Of a stretch of 64,000 nt of DNA, positions 32,480 to 41,815 are shown one piece after another. Every line of letters begins with the position of its first letter. The stretch's first letter is position 1. This DNA comes from Nucisporomicrobium flavum (lineage in GTDB: Bacteria; Actinomycetota; Actinomycetes; Mycobacteriales; Micromonosporaceae): the NCBI RefSeq assembly GCF_016464385.1, contig NZ_JADMLH010000021.1:82648-146647 (forward strand), given 5' to 3'. The notes under the pieces are model-generated. The model ran no database searches. It saw only the letters and a list, made by a program, of their open reading frames with translations, and was not told where the DNA came from. A program made the position numbers and the translations under genes.

Positions 32480-34291
32480 ATGTCTGCTGACGGGTGGAGT
32501 TCGGTCCTGGTGCTCGGCGGGATCCGGTCCGGCAAGTCCGCGTTCGCCGAGGCGCTGGTGGCGTCCGCGCCGTCGGTGCGGTACGTCGCCACGGCCGTGG
32601 GCGGCGAGGACGATCCGGAGTGGCGCGGCCGCATCGAGGCGCACCAGCGGCGCCGGCCGCAGTCCTGGACCACCGAGGAGACCGGCGCCGACCCGGCGCG
32701 CCTGGCCACGCTGCTGGCCGAGGCGAAGCCCGACGAAACGCTGCTCGTGGACGACCTGGGTGGCTGGGTGGCCGCCCTGCTCGACCCGGCGAACCAGCCC
32801 AACGACGACGTCGCCACGGTGACCGCGCTGGCCGAGGCCGTACGGTCATGCGCCGCGCGGGTGGTCGTGGTGAGCCCCGAGGTCGGCCTCTCGCTGGTGC
32901 CGGCGACCCCGGTGGGGCGTGCTTTCGCCGACGCGCTCGGTACGGCGAACCAGGCCCTGGCCGACGCCTGCGACCGGGTGGCGTTCGTGGTGGCGGGCCG
33001 GCCGACGTGGCTGAAGACCGGCGCCGCCGAGCCTGGCATCGTGACCGACGTCCAGGCCGAGGACAGCACCGCCGAGGTTCCCGCCGCGCCGCAGCACGAC
33101 GCGATGACCGCCGCGATGACCGCCGCGGTGGCGAGCGCTACGCCGGCCAAGCCGCTCACCTTCGGCGAAGCCGATCGGACCGACCGGGCCGATGCGGCCG
33201 CTCCGATCCCCCGCGACACGGTGATCGAGGCCGGGATGGATCTCCCGCTGCCCGACGGCGACGCCGGCCCGGACGCCCGCGACCGCCTCGAGCGCGTCGA
33301 CCTGCCCGGCGCGGGGATCGGCGTGCTGATCGAGGCGGTCGAGTTCGCCGCCGGCACCCAGGCCACCGCCACCCCGCGGCCGTGGGGCCGGGTACGCGTC
33401 CTGCTGTTCGACGGCCGGCACGACGGCGGCGCGACGGCGGGCGCCGACCCCCAGGACTCGGAGCGGCGCGCCGCCGAGGCGGAGACCGGCGAGGGCGCGC
33501 TGGCCCGGCTGGCCGCCACCGCCGACGCCGACATCGCCGTGGTCCGGGTGCCCGCCTCCGGCGCCATGGAGGACGGCCCGGTGCTGGACGCGGCGACCGT
33601 CGACGCGGCGCTGCGGCAGGGCTGGGAGCTGGCCTTCGCGGCCGCGGACGACGGGCGCGACGCCCTGATCATCGGCGCGTGCGGCACGGGTACGGACGCG
33701 GCCGCCACCGCCGTGGTCGCCGCGACCACCGGCGCCGAGCCGGTCGCGGTGCTGCCCCGGGTTCTCGTGCCCGGCGGCCGCTATGACGACGAGGCGTGGA
33801 TGCGGCGCTGCGCGGCCGTCCGAGACGCCATGCACCGCGTCCGGCAGGAGCCGCGCGGCGCGAAGGACGTGCTGGCCCAGCTGGGCGGCGCGGACCTGGC
33901 CGTGGCCACGGGCGCGGTGCTGGGTGCGGCAGCCTGCCGGATCCCGGTGCTGGTGGACGGCCCGGTGGGCATCGCGGCGGGGCTCGTCGCCCGGGATCTG
34001 TCCTCGCAGAGCCGGCACTGGCTGCTGCTCGCCGACGCGGGCCGGCAGGAGCTGGTCCGCCAGGGCGCCGACGTGCTGGGCCTGACCCCGGTGCTGGAGC
34101 TCGGCCTGGACCTGGGCGAGGGGGCGAACTCACTGGCCGCCCTGCCGCTGCTGCGGTCGGCGATCGCGCTGGCCGGCCTGCTGCCGGTGCACCCGGCCCT
34201 GCTCGCGACGCCGGGCGACGGCGGGCTGAGCGACGACGACGCCGAGTTCATCGAGCCCGAGCCGGACGGCCCCGGCCCGGCCAGTGTGTGA
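32480..34291 (+). CDS. cobUT: Bifunctional CobU-CobT fusion (adenosylcobinamide kinase / NaMN:DMB phosphoribosyltransferase)
   Basis: 603 residues joining two steps of the cobalamin nucleotide-loop pathway. Residues 1 to about 185 are CobU-like, with the P-loop GGIRSGKS at 13-20 and VDDLGGWVAALL. A linker of about 60 residues (Ala/Thr-rich) follows. About 250 to the end is CobT-like with IGACGTGTDAAAT, PVLVDGPVGIAAGLVA and the catalytic-Glu region LDLGEGAN. Rv2207 is a stand-alone CobT, so the fusion is a lineage feature. cobS follows with 8 bp overlap. A weak GGGG precedes the ATG. Confidence 0.9.
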   Translation: MSADGWSSVLVLGGIRSGKSAFAEALVASAPSVRYVATAVGGEDDPEWRGRIEAHQRRRPQSWTTEETGADPARLATLLAEAKPDETLLVDDLGGWVAALLDPANQPNDDVATVTALAEAVRSCAARVVVVSPEVGLSLVPATPVGRAFADALGTANQALADACDRVAFVVAGRPTWLKTGAAEPGIVTDVQAEDSTAEVPAAPQHDAMTAAMTAAVASATPAKPLTFGEADRTDRADAAAPIPRDTVIEAGMDLPLPDGDAGPDARDRLERVDLPGAGIGVLIEAVEFAAGTQATATPRPWGRVRVLLFDGRHDGGATAGADPQDSERRAAEAETGEGALARLAATADADIAVVRVPASGAMEDGPVLDAATVDAALRQGWELAFAAADDGRDALIIGACGTGTDAAATAVVAATTGAEPVAVLPRVLVPGGRYDDEAWMRRCAAVRDAMHRVRQEPRGAKDVLAQLGGADLAVATGAVLGAAACRIPVLVDGPVGIAAGLVARDLSSQSRHWLLLADAGRQELVRQGADVLGLTPVLELGLDLGEGANSLAALPLLRSAIALAGLLPVHPALLATPGDGGLSDDDAEFIEPEPDGPGPASV

Positions 34292-35006
34292 CGGGCTCCG
34301 CCTGGCTTTGACCACGCTGACGGTCCTGCCGGTCCGCGCCGGACGGATCGACCGGCGGGTGGCGGCCCGTGCGATGAGCCTCGCCCCGCTGGTGGGTGCC
34401 CTGCTCGGCCTCGTCCTGACCGGGGTGCACGCGGCGCTGCCGGACGGGCTGCTCGGCGCGACGGTGACGGTCGCCGTGGGGGTGCTGCTGACCCGGGGGC
34501 TGCACCTGGACGGGCTCGCCGACACGGTGGACGCGCTGGGGTCGTACCGGTCCGGGGACGCGGCGCTGGAGATCATGAAGAAGCCGGACATCGGCCCGTT
34601 CGGCGTGGCCGCGATCGCGCTCACGCTGCTCATCCAGGCCGCCGCGCTGACCGAGGTGGGCCCGTGGGCGATCGTCGCCGCGTGGGCGACGGGACGGCTG
34701 GGCATCGTGCTGGCCTGCCGCCGCGGCGTGCCGGCCGCGCGGCCCGACGGTCTCGGCGCGCTGGTCGCCGCCACCGTTCCCACTCCCCTGGTGGCGGCGA
34801 TCGCGGTCGTCGTCGCGGCGGGCGCGGTGTGGGCGGTGCCGGACCGGCCGTGGGCGGGCCCGGCGATCGTGGCCGCGGTGGTGGTCGCCGTGCTCCTGCT
34901 GCTGCGTCACGCCGTACGGCGCTTCGGCGGCATCACCGGCGACGTGCTGGGCGCCGTCACGGAGGTCGCGACGACGCTGACCTTGCTCGGGCTCGCGCTG
35001 GCGTAG
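34284..35006 (+). CDS. cobS: Adenosylcobinamide-GDP ribazoletransferase CobS
   Basis: 240-residue polytopic enzyme that joins adenosylcobinamide-GDP to alpha-ribazole, the final cobalamin assembly step. The family motif HLDGLADTVDALG is at about 74-86, and KKPDIGPFGVAAI follows. GTG 34284 overlaps the cobUT end by 8 bp. It ends 4 bp from the convergent gcvT. Confidence 0.93.
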   Translation: MCDGLRLALTTLTVLPVRAGRIDRRVAARAMSLAPLVGALLGLVLTGVHAALPDGLLGATVTVAVGVLLTRGLHLDGLADTVDALGSYRSGDAALEIMKKPDIGPFGVAAIALTLLIQAAALTEVGPWAIVAAWATGRLGIVLACRRGVPAARPDGLGALVAATVPTPLVAAIAVVVAAGAVWAVPDRPWAGPAIVAAVVVAVLLLLRHAVRRFGGITGDVLGAVTEVATTLTLLGLALA

Positions 35007-35010
35007 CGCC

Positions 35011-36114
35011 TCAGCGCACCGACGTCTGCACGAACGGCGGCTTCACGATCCGCGCCGCGGTCCGCCGGCCCCGGATGTCGATCTCGACCTCGTCGCCCTC
35101 GGCGAGCCCGGCGGCCGTGTCGAGCAGCGCCAGCGCGATGCCGACCTTCTTCGTGGGCGAGAACGTGCCGCTGGTCGTCTCGCCGACGAGCGTGCTGCCG
35201 GCGTACACCTGCATGTGTCCCCGCGGGATGCCGCGGCCCGTCAGCTCCAGGCCGCGCAGCGACCGCCGGGGGCCCTGCTTCTTCTCGGCGAGCAGCACGT
35301 CGCGGCCCCAGAACGCCGGCTTGGACCAGCCGACCGCCCAGCCGGAGCGCGCCTGCACCGGGGTGATCTCCAGCGACAGCTCCTGGCCGTGCAGCGGGTA
35401 GCCCATCTCCGTGCGCAGCGTGTCGCGCGCGCCCAGCCCGCACGGACGCACGCCCGCCGCGACCAGCGCGTCCCACACCCGCGTCGCATCGGCCCACGGC
35501 ACGACCAGCTCGTAGCCGACCTCGCCGGTGTACCCGGTGCGGCAGACGATCAGCTCGACGCCGTCGACACGGCCGGTGGAGAACGACATGTACTCGTGCT
35601 CGACCGGCAGCCCCAGCGCCTTGACGGTGTCCGGCGACTGCGGGCCCTGCACCGCGAGGACGGCGTGGTCGCGGTGCTCGTCGCGTACGGTCACACCCGC
35701 CGGAGCGGCCGCGGCCAGCCGGCGCACGACCTCGGCGGTGTTCGCGGCGTTCGGGATCAGGAAGACCTCGTCCGGCCCGATCAGGTACGCGATCAGGTCG
35801 TCGACCACCCCGCCGCTCGCGTCGTCGCAGCACAGCGTGTACTGCGCCTTGCCCGGCCGGATGCGCCCAAGGTCGTTGGTGAGGCAGGCGTTGACGAACT
35901 CCGCCGCGCCCGGCCCGGACACCCGCGCCTTGCCCAGGTGGGACACGTCGAAGACGCCGACGGCCTCGCGGACGGCCGCGTGCTCGCGCAGCACACCGCC
36001 CCCGGCGTACTCCAGCGGCATCTCCCAGCCGCCGAACGCGGCGAACTTGGCGCCCAGAGCGCTGTGGCGCTCGTGCAGGGGCGAACGGAGCAGGGGCGTG
36101 GCGTCGGTGGACAT
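35011..36114 (-). CDS. gcvT: Glycine cleavage system aminomethyltransferase (T protein)
   Basis: 367 residues, normal length. It releases ammonia from the aminomethyl-lipoyl group of the H protein and forms 5,10-methylene-THF. Folate-side blocks are present: VFDVSHLGKARVSG, the CRTGYTGEVGYEL block and ARDTLRTEMGYPLHG. ATG 36114 starts MSTDATPLLRSPL; the upstream extension in the same frame is not family-like. gcvH and gcvP are not in the window, as in mycobacteria where gcvT is separate. Confidence 0.95.
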   Translation of the reverse strand: MSTDATPLLRSPLHERHSALGAKFAAFGGWEMPLEYAGGGVLREHAAVREAVGVFDVSHLGKARVSGPGAAEFVNACLTNDLGRIRPGKAQYTLCCDDASGGVVDDLIAYLIGPDEVFLIPNAANTAEVVRRLAAAAPAGVTVRDEHRDHAVLAVQGPQSPDTVKALGLPVEHEYMSFSTGRVDGVELIVCRTGYTGEVGYELVVPWADATRVWDALVAAGVRPCGLGARDTLRTEMGYPLHGQELSLEITPVQARSGWAVGWSKPAFWGRDVLLAEKKQGPRRSLRGLELTGRGIPRGHMQVYAGSTLVGETTSGTFSPTKKVGIALALLDTAAGLAEGDEVEIDIRGRRTAARIVKPPFVQTSVR

Positions 36115-36251
36115 GAGTGGCAACTTACCCGTGACCTTGCATGTGGTTAGCATCGGCGGGACACGCCGTCCGGGCGACCCGCACCGGACGGACCATCCGC
36201 CGGAGCCGCCCACGAGGGAGCTCCGGCCCCAGTCGCCCGCGGAGAGCCCGA

Positions 36252-37802
36252 GTGACCCACCCCGCCCCCACCTTGAGCCTGGTCGACAGCGACCCCGCCG
36301 AACTGGCCGTCGATGCGCTGGTCATCGGCCTGCACAGCCAGCCCGACGAGGCCGGTGCGCTGCTGCCGGCGGCCGGCGCGGAGAGCATCGCCGCCGCATT
36401 CGACGGCCGGCTCACCGCGACCCTGGCGCTGCTGGGCGCGACCGGCGCCCCCGGCGAGGTGACCAAGCTGGCCACGCTGGGCACGGTCGCCGCGCCGCTG
36501 ATCGTCGCGGTCGGGCTGGGCGACGAGCCGTCCGGTTCGGCGCCCGCCCCGGAGACGCTGCGGCGCGGCGCGGGCGCGGCCGTCCGGGCCCTCGCCGGCA
36601 GCGGCACGGTGGCGCTGGCCCTGCCGGTGCCCGACGATGCCGACGCGCCCGCGGTGCTGCGCGCGATCCTCGAGGGTGCGCTGCTGGGCTCGTACCGCTT
36701 CGCCGGCTACAAGACGAAGCCGCAGCCGGGCCGCCGCGACCCGGTCACCGCGCTGCAGCTCGTGGTGCCGGACGCCGCCGACGCCGCCGCCGGCACCGAG
36801 GTCACCCGCGCCGAGGCCGTCTCCCGGGCCGTGCGCCTGACCCGCGACTGGGTGAACACCGCCCCCAACGACCTGCGGCCCCCGGCGTTCGCCGACGCGG
36901 TCGTGGCGGCCGCCGAGGGCACCGGCCTGGAGGTCGAGGTGCTCGACTTCGAGGCGCTCAAGGCGGGCGGCTACGGCGGCATCGTCGCGGTCGGCCAGGG
37001 CTCCGAGGCGCCCCCGCGGCTGGTCAAGCTCAGCTACACCCCCGAGGGTGTGGCGAACCCCAAGCGGGTCGCGCTGGTCGGCAAGGGCATCACGTTCGAC
37101 ACCGGCGGCATCAGCATCAAGCCCACCGCCGGCATGTGGGAGATGAAGTCCGACATGGCCGGTGCCGCCGCCGTCGGCGCCACGATGCTGGCCGTCGCCG
37201 CGCTCAAGCCGTCGGTCGCGGTCACCGGCTACCTCGCGATGGCCGAGAACATGCCGTCGGGCACCGCGTACCGGCCGGGCGACGTCATCACGATGTTCAA
37301 CGGCAAGCGCGTCGAGGTGCTCAACACCGACGCCGAGGGCCGCATGGTGCTCGGCGACGCCATCGCCCGGGCCTGCGCGGACGGCACCGACTACGTCTTC
37401 GAGACGTCCACGCTGACCGGCGGCCAGGTCGTCGCGCTGGGCAAGCGCATCGCGGGCGTCATGGGCGACCCGGAGACGTGCGAGCGGGTCAAGGCGGCCG
37501 GCGAGTCGGTCGGCGAGCCCGCCTGGCCGATGCCGCTGCCGGACGACGTGCGCAAGGGCATGGAGTCGGAGATCGCCGACATCAGCCAGGTCAACGCGAG
37601 CATGGACCGCGCCGGCCACATGCTGCAGGGCGGCGTGTTCCTGCGCGAGTTCGTCGCCGAGGGCGTGCCGTGGGCGCACATCGACATCGCCGGGCCGTCG
37701 TACCACTCCGGCGAGGCGACCGGCTACTGGACGAAGGGCGGCACGGGCGTCCCGGTCCGCACGTTCCTCGCGCTCATCGACGACGTCGCCGCCAACGGAT
37801 AA
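36252..37802 (+). CDS. pepA: Leucyl aminopeptidase PepA (M17)
   Basis: 516-residue dinuclear metalloaminopeptidase. Metal and catalytic residues are all present: Lys278 and Asp283 in GKGITFDTGG, Lys290, Asp301 in EMKSDMAG, and Asp360/Glu362/Arg364 in the signature NTDAEGR. The GTG at 36252 has GGAG 7 nt upstream. A TAGCAT -10-like element sits at about 36148. Divergent from gcvT; ends at a strong terminator. Counterpart of Rv2213. Confidence 0.96.
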   Translation: MTHPAPTLSLVDSDPAELAVDALVIGLHSQPDEAGALLPAAGAESIAAAFDGRLTATLALLGATGAPGEVTKLATLGTVAAPLIVAVGLGDEPSGSAPAPETLRRGAGAAVRALAGSGTVALALPVPDDADAPAVLRAILEGALLGSYRFAGYKTKPQPGRRDPVTALQLVVPDAADAAAGTEVTRAEAVSRAVRLTRDWVNTAPNDLRPPAFADAVVAAAEGTGLEVEVLDFEALKAGGYGGIVAVGQGSEAPPRLVKLSYTPEGVANPKRVALVGKGITFDTGGISIKPTAGMWEMKSDMAGAAAVGATMLAVAALKPSVAVTGYLAMAENMPSGTAYRPGDVITMFNGKRVEVLNTDAEGRMVLGDAIARACADGTDYVFETSTLTGGQVVALGKRIAGVMGDPETCERVKAAGESVGEPAWPMPLPDDVRKGMESEIADISQVNASMDRAGHMLQGGVFLREFVAEGVPWAHIDIAGPSYHSGEATGYWTKGGTGVPVRTFLALIDDVAANG

Positions 37803-37824
37803 CCCACTTCACACGTACGGGCAC

Positions 37825-37856
37825 AGCAGGCGCGCGTGGCACACGCCGCGCCTGCT
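37825..37856 (+). terminator. Hairpin terminator of pepA
   Basis: Left arm 37825-37838 pairs with 37842-37845 and 37847-37856, loop GCA, with a single bulged C at 37846; a 14-bp stem 22 bp after the pepA stop. Confidence 0.8.
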
Positions 37857-37893
37857 GCCGTCCCGGCCTGATCACGCAGCCGCCGGGCCGGCC

Positions 37894-38214
37894 TTACGCC
37901 GGGCGGCGTTTCTGGCGGGCGTTGTAGTCCCGCATCCGCTGCGGGTAGCCCATCAGCCGGATGTCGTAGATCGGCATCGCCAGCTGGTGCGCGAAGCGCC
38001 GGGCGGCCTCCGGCGACTCGATGCGCCGCCGGGTCCACTCGCCGTCGTGGGCGATCAGCAGGATGGTGGTCTCGGTCACCGTGGTCCGGGGCTCGATGAA
38101 CGCCTCGACGCCGCGCCGGGAACGCACGAACTCGGCAAGGTACTCGAGATCCGCTCGATCCGCAGGTCGCCCGCTCGTGCGTGTGGGCTCCCTGCGCCTC
38201 CGGAACCAGGCCAC
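37894..38214 (-). CDS. Conserved hypothetical protein (106 residues)
   Basis: 106 residues, begins VAWFRRRREPT and contains RGVEAFIEPRTTVTETTILLIAHDGEWTRRRI (read in parts), a small alpha/beta protein with a basic N-terminus and a tail rich in Arg/Tyr. GTG 38214 is supported by AGGAGG about 4-5 nt upstream; a longer start at 38274 is possible. Between pepA and lpdA on the opposite strand. I recall it as common in actinobacteria but without known function. Confidence 0.7.
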   Translation of the reverse strand: MAWFRRRREPTRTSGRPADRADLEYLAEFVRSRRGVEAFIEPRTTVTETTILLIAHDGEWTRRRIESPEAARRFAHQLAMPIYDIRLMGYPQRMRDYNARQKRRPA

Positions 38215-38408
38215 CGACCCTCCTCGGGACTCAACTGCCGCAAGGGTACGTGTTAGCCACGTGTCATTGGGCACCTGACTGCGTCCGACGGTTCGTCAAG
38301 TGACAAGATGACCTGGAGAGCTGTGACCGTTTCCACCATGTGACCCATGCGGCAACGGCAGATCACCGACGGCAAGATGATCAAACGGCAACGCGATCGG
38401 GAGTAGAC

Positions 38409-39794
38409 GTGAGCCAGCCTGGCGGAACCTTCGACATCGTGATCCTCGGCGCCGGCAGCGGTGGCTACGCGGCCGCCCTGCGCGCGGCGGAGCTCGACCT
38501 CTCGGTGGCGTTGATCGACAAGGCCGAGCTGGGCGGCACGTGCCTGCACCGCGGCTGCATCCCCACCAAGGCGCTGCTGCACGCCGCGGAGCTGGCCGAC
38601 CAGACCCGCGAGAGCGAGCAGTTCGGCATCAAGGCGGACCTCGTCGGCATCGACATGGCCGGGGTCAACGCGTACAAGGACGGCGTCGTGGGCCGCCTCT
38701 ACAAGGGGCTGCAGGGTCTGCTCAAGCAGGACAAGATCACCCTGGTGCAGGGCGCGGGCAAGCTCGTCTCGCAGGACACCGTCGAGGTGGACGGTCAGCG
38801 CTACACCGGCCGCAACGTCATCCTGGCCACCGGTTCGTACTCGCGGTCGCTGCCCGGCCTGGAGGTCGACGGCAAGCGCGTGCTGACAAGCGAGCACGCC
38901 CTCAAGCTCGACCGCGTGCCCAGCTCCGCGATCGTGCTCGGCGGCGGCGTGATCGGCGTCGAGTTCGCCAGCGTGTGGAAGTCCTTCGGCGCGGACGTGA
39001 CGATCCTGGAGGCGCTGCCCCGGCTCGTCGCCGCCGAGGACGAGGAGGTCTCGAAGGCCGTCGAGCGGGCGTTCCGCAAGCGGAAGATCAACTTCAAGGT
39101 CGGCAAGCCGTTCGAGAAGATCGAGCACACCGAGAACGGCGTCCGGGCCACCATCGCCGGCGGCGAGACCGTCGAGGCCGAGATCCTGCTGGTCGCCGTG
39201 GGCCGCGGCCCGACGACCCAGGGCCTGGGCTACGAGGAGCAGGGCATCACGCTGGACCGCGGCTTCGTGATCACCAACGAGCGGCTGCACACCGGCGTCG
39301 GCACCATCTACGCGGTCGGCGACATCGTCCCCGGCCTGCAGCTCGCGCACCGCGGCTTCCAGCAGGGCATCTTCGTCGCCGAGGAGATCGCGGGGCTGCG
39401 CCCGGCCGTCATCGACGAGGCCGGCATCCCGCGCGTCACCTACTCCGACCCCGAGGTCGCCTCGGTCGGGCTCACCGAGGCCAAGGCCAAGGAGCAGTAC
39501 GGCGCGGACAAGGTCTCGACGTACAGCTACAACCTGGGCGGCAACGGCAAGAGCCAGATCCTCAAGACCCAGGGCTTCGTCAAGCTGGTCCGGGTCGAGG
39601 ACGGTCCGGTGGTCGGCGTGCACATGGTCGGCGCCCGGATGGGCGAGCTCGTCGGCGAGGCGCAGCTGATCTACAACTGGGAGGCCTTCCCCGCGGAGGT
39701 GGCCCAGCTGGTGCACGCGCACCCGACGCAGAACGAGGCGCTCGGCGAGGCCTTCCTGGCCCTCGCGGGCAAGCCCCTGCACGCACACGCCTGA
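38409..39794 (+). CDS. lpdA: Dihydrolipoyl dehydrogenase (E3)
   Basis: 461-residue FAD-dependent disulfide oxidoreductase that reoxidises dihydrolipoyl groups. FAD site GAGSGGYAAA at 14-23, redox-active pair Cys45/Cys50 in GGTCLHRGCIP, NAD site VLGGGVIGVEFASV, second FAD block IYAVGDIVPG, and the C-terminal His438/Glu443 pair. GTG 38409 follows GGAG at 6 nt. It is 51 bp upstream of the E2 gene, so E3 and E2 are cotranscribed. Confidence 0.96.
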   Translation: MSQPGGTFDIVILGAGSGGYAAALRAAELDLSVALIDKAELGGTCLHRGCIPTKALLHAAELADQTRESEQFGIKADLVGIDMAGVNAYKDGVVGRLYKGLQGLLKQDKITLVQGAGKLVSQDTVEVDGQRYTGRNVILATGSYSRSLPGLEVDGKRVLTSEHALKLDRVPSSAIVLGGGVIGVEFASVWKSFGADVTILEALPRLVAAEDEEVSKAVERAFRKRKINFKVGKPFEKIEHTENGVRATIAGGETVEAEILLVAVGRGPTTQGLGYEEQGITLDRGFVITNERLHTGVGTIYAVGDIVPGLQLAHRGFQQGIFVAEEIAGLRPAVIDEAGIPRVTYSDPEVASVGLTEAKAKEQYGADKVSTYSYNLGGNGKSQILKTQGFVKLVRVEDGPVVGVHMVGARMGELVGEAQLIYNWEAFPAEVAQLVHAHPTQNEALGEAFLALAGKPLHAHA

Positions 39795-39845
39795 TTCCCG
39801 ATCGACACACCAAACCGATCGCAAGCGGTTAAGGAGTTCTGAGAC

Positions 39846-41735
39846 ATGCCGGTATCGGTCACCATGCCGCGGCTGGGTGAGAGTGTCACCGAGGGCACCG
39901 TCACTCGCTGGCTCAAGCAGGAGGGCGAGCGGGTCGAGGCGGACGAGCCGCTGCTCGAGGTCTCCACCGACAAGGTCGACACCGAGATCCCGTCGCCGGC
40001 CGCCGGTGTGCTCTCGCGCATCGTCGTCGGCGAGGACGAGACCGCCGACGTCGGCAGCGAGCTCGCGGTCATCGCCGGCGACGGCGAGGAGGCGGAATCG
40101 TCCGCCCCCGCGCCCGCCGCCCAGCAGGAGGCCCCGGCGCAGGAAGCCCCCGCGCAGCAGCCGCAGGCCGAGCAGCAGCCCGAACCGGAGCCCGCCGCGC
40201 CGACCACCCCGTCGACCGAGAAGCCGGTCGAGGAGGAGGCGCCGGCGCCGCAGACCGCCGCGCCGACCGGTGGCGGCGAGGGCACGGCCGTGAAGATGCC
40301 CGCCCTCGGCGAGAGCGTCACCGAGGGCACGGTCACCCGTTGGCTCAAGCAGGTCGGCGACACGATCGAGGTCGACGAGCCGCTGCTCGAGGTCTCCACC
40401 GACAAGGTCGACACCGAGATCCCGTCGCCTGTGGCCGGCACCGTGCTGGAGATCAAGGTTCCCGAGGACGAGACCGCGGACGTCGGCGCCGAGTTGGCGA
40501 TCATCGGCACCCCGGGCAGCGCCCCGGCGGCCGCGCCGGCACCGCAGCAGAGCCCCGCGCCGGAGCAGGAGACCGCGAAGCAGGACGCCCCGCAGCAGCA
40601 GGCCCCGGCCCCGCAGCAGCAGTCGCCGTCGGTCGAGCCCGGCTCGTCGTACGCGGAACCGGCCCCCGAGGCGGAGGTCGCCAAGGACCCGGTGGCCGCC
40701 GAGCGCGCCGCCGAGCCCGCCGCCCCGGCCCAGCCCGCCGCCCCCACCGCCGAGACGGTCCGCGGCAACGGCGCCGGCGACGCCGGGTACGTGACGCCGC
40801 TGGTGCGCAAGCTCGCCGCCGAGAAGGGTGTCGACCTGTCGTCGATCACCGGCACCGGCGTCGGCGGCCGCATCCGCAAGCAGGACGTCATCGAGGCCGC
40901 CGACAAGGCTGCCGCCGCTGCCGCCGCGGCGAAGGCCCCGGCCGCCGCCCCGCAGTCCGCTCCCGCCTCGGCCCCGGCTCCCACGCCGAAGCCGGCCGCG
41001 AGCCCGCTGCGCGGCCGCACCGAGAAGCTGACCCGCACCCGCGCGACGATCGCCCGCCGCATGGTCGAGTCGCTGCAGGTCTCGGCGCAGCTCACCACGG
41101 TCGTCGAGGTGGACGTCACGAAGATCGCCCAGCTGCGCAACCGCGCGAAGGCCGACTTCCTGGCCAAGAACGGCGTCAAGCTGTCGTTCCTTCCGTTCTT
41201 CGCGCTGGCCGCCGTCGAGGCGCTGCGCCAGCACCCGGTGGTGAACTCCTCCATCGACCAGGAGGCCGGCACGGTCACCTACCACGAGGCCGAGCACCTG
41301 GGCATCGCGGTGGACACGCCGAAGGGCCTGATCGTCCCGGTCATCAAGGACGCGGGCGACCTCAACCTGGCAGGTCTGGCCAAGCGGATCGCCGACGTGG
41401 CGGACCGTACCCGCAACAACAAGATCGGCCCGGACGAGATCTCGGGCGGCACCTTCACGCTGACCAACACCGGCAGCCGCGGGGCGCTGTTCGACACGCC
41501 GATCATCAACCAGCCGCAGGTCGGCATCCTCGGCACCGGCGCGGTGGTCAAGCGCGCCGTGGTCGTCGACGACCCGAACCTGGGCGAGCTGATCGTGCCG
41601 CGGTCGATGGTCTACCTGGCGCTCAGCTACGACCACCGGATCGTGGACGGCGCGGACGCCGCCCGCTTCCTGGTCACCATCAAGGAGCGGCTGGAGGCCG
41701 GCCAGTTCGAGGGCGACCTCGGCCTGCACGGCTAA
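39846..41735 (+). CDS. sucB: 2-oxoacid dehydrogenase E2 (dihydrolipoamide acyl/succinyltransferase)
   Basis: 629 residues: two lipoyl domains with lipoylated Lys43 and Lys187 in TDKVDTE, long Ala/Pro/Gln linkers, E3-binding domain at about 320-355 (YVTPLVRKLAAEKG), and catalytic domain with His597/Asp601 in YDHRIVDGAD. AAGGAG lies 9 nt before the ATG at 39846. In mycobacteria the positional counterpart DlaT serves pyruvate dehydrogenase and is a shared E2, so the substrate (pyruvate or 2-oxoglutarate) is not certain here; lipB and lipA nearby provide its cofactor. Confidence 0.94.
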   Translation: MPVSVTMPRLGESVTEGTVTRWLKQEGERVEADEPLLEVSTDKVDTEIPSPAAGVLSRIVVGEDETADVGSELAVIAGDGEEAESSAPAPAAQQEAPAQEAPAQQPQAEQQPEPEPAAPTTPSTEKPVEEEAPAPQTAAPTGGGEGTAVKMPALGESVTEGTVTRWLKQVGDTIEVDEPLLEVSTDKVDTEIPSPVAGTVLEIKVPEDETADVGAELAIIGTPGSAPAAAPAPQQSPAPEQETAKQDAPQQQAPAPQQQSPSVEPGSSYAEPAPEAEVAKDPVAAERAAEPAAPAQPAAPTAETVRGNGAGDAGYVTPLVRKLAAEKGVDLSSITGTGVGGRIRKQDVIEAADKAAAAAAAAKAPAAAPQSAPASAPAPTPKPAASPLRGRTEKLTRTRATIARRMVESLQVSAQLTTVVEVDVTKIAQLRNRAKADFLAKNGVKLSFLPFFALAAVEALRQHPVVNSSIDQEAGTVTYHEAEHLGIAVDTPKGLIVPVIKDAGDLNLAGLAKRIADVADRTRNNKIGPDEISGGTFTLTNTGSRGALFDTPIINQPQVGILGTGAVVKRAVVVDDPNLGELIVPRSMVYLALSYDHRIVDGADAARFLVTIKERLEAGQFEGDLGLHG

Positions 41736-41748
41736 GCGAAAGATCACA

Positions 41749-41776
41749 AAGAAGGGGCGCTCCGGCGCCCCTTCTT
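41749..41776 (+). terminator. Intrinsic terminator of lpdA-E2
   Basis: Perfect 12-bp stem, arms 41749-41760 and 41765-41776, loop TCCG, followed by CTGTTTTG. The best-formed rho-independent terminator in the window. Confidence 0.92.
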
Positions 41777-41815
41777 CTGTTTTGAACGGGTTCACCGTCG
41801 GGAATGATGGTGACC

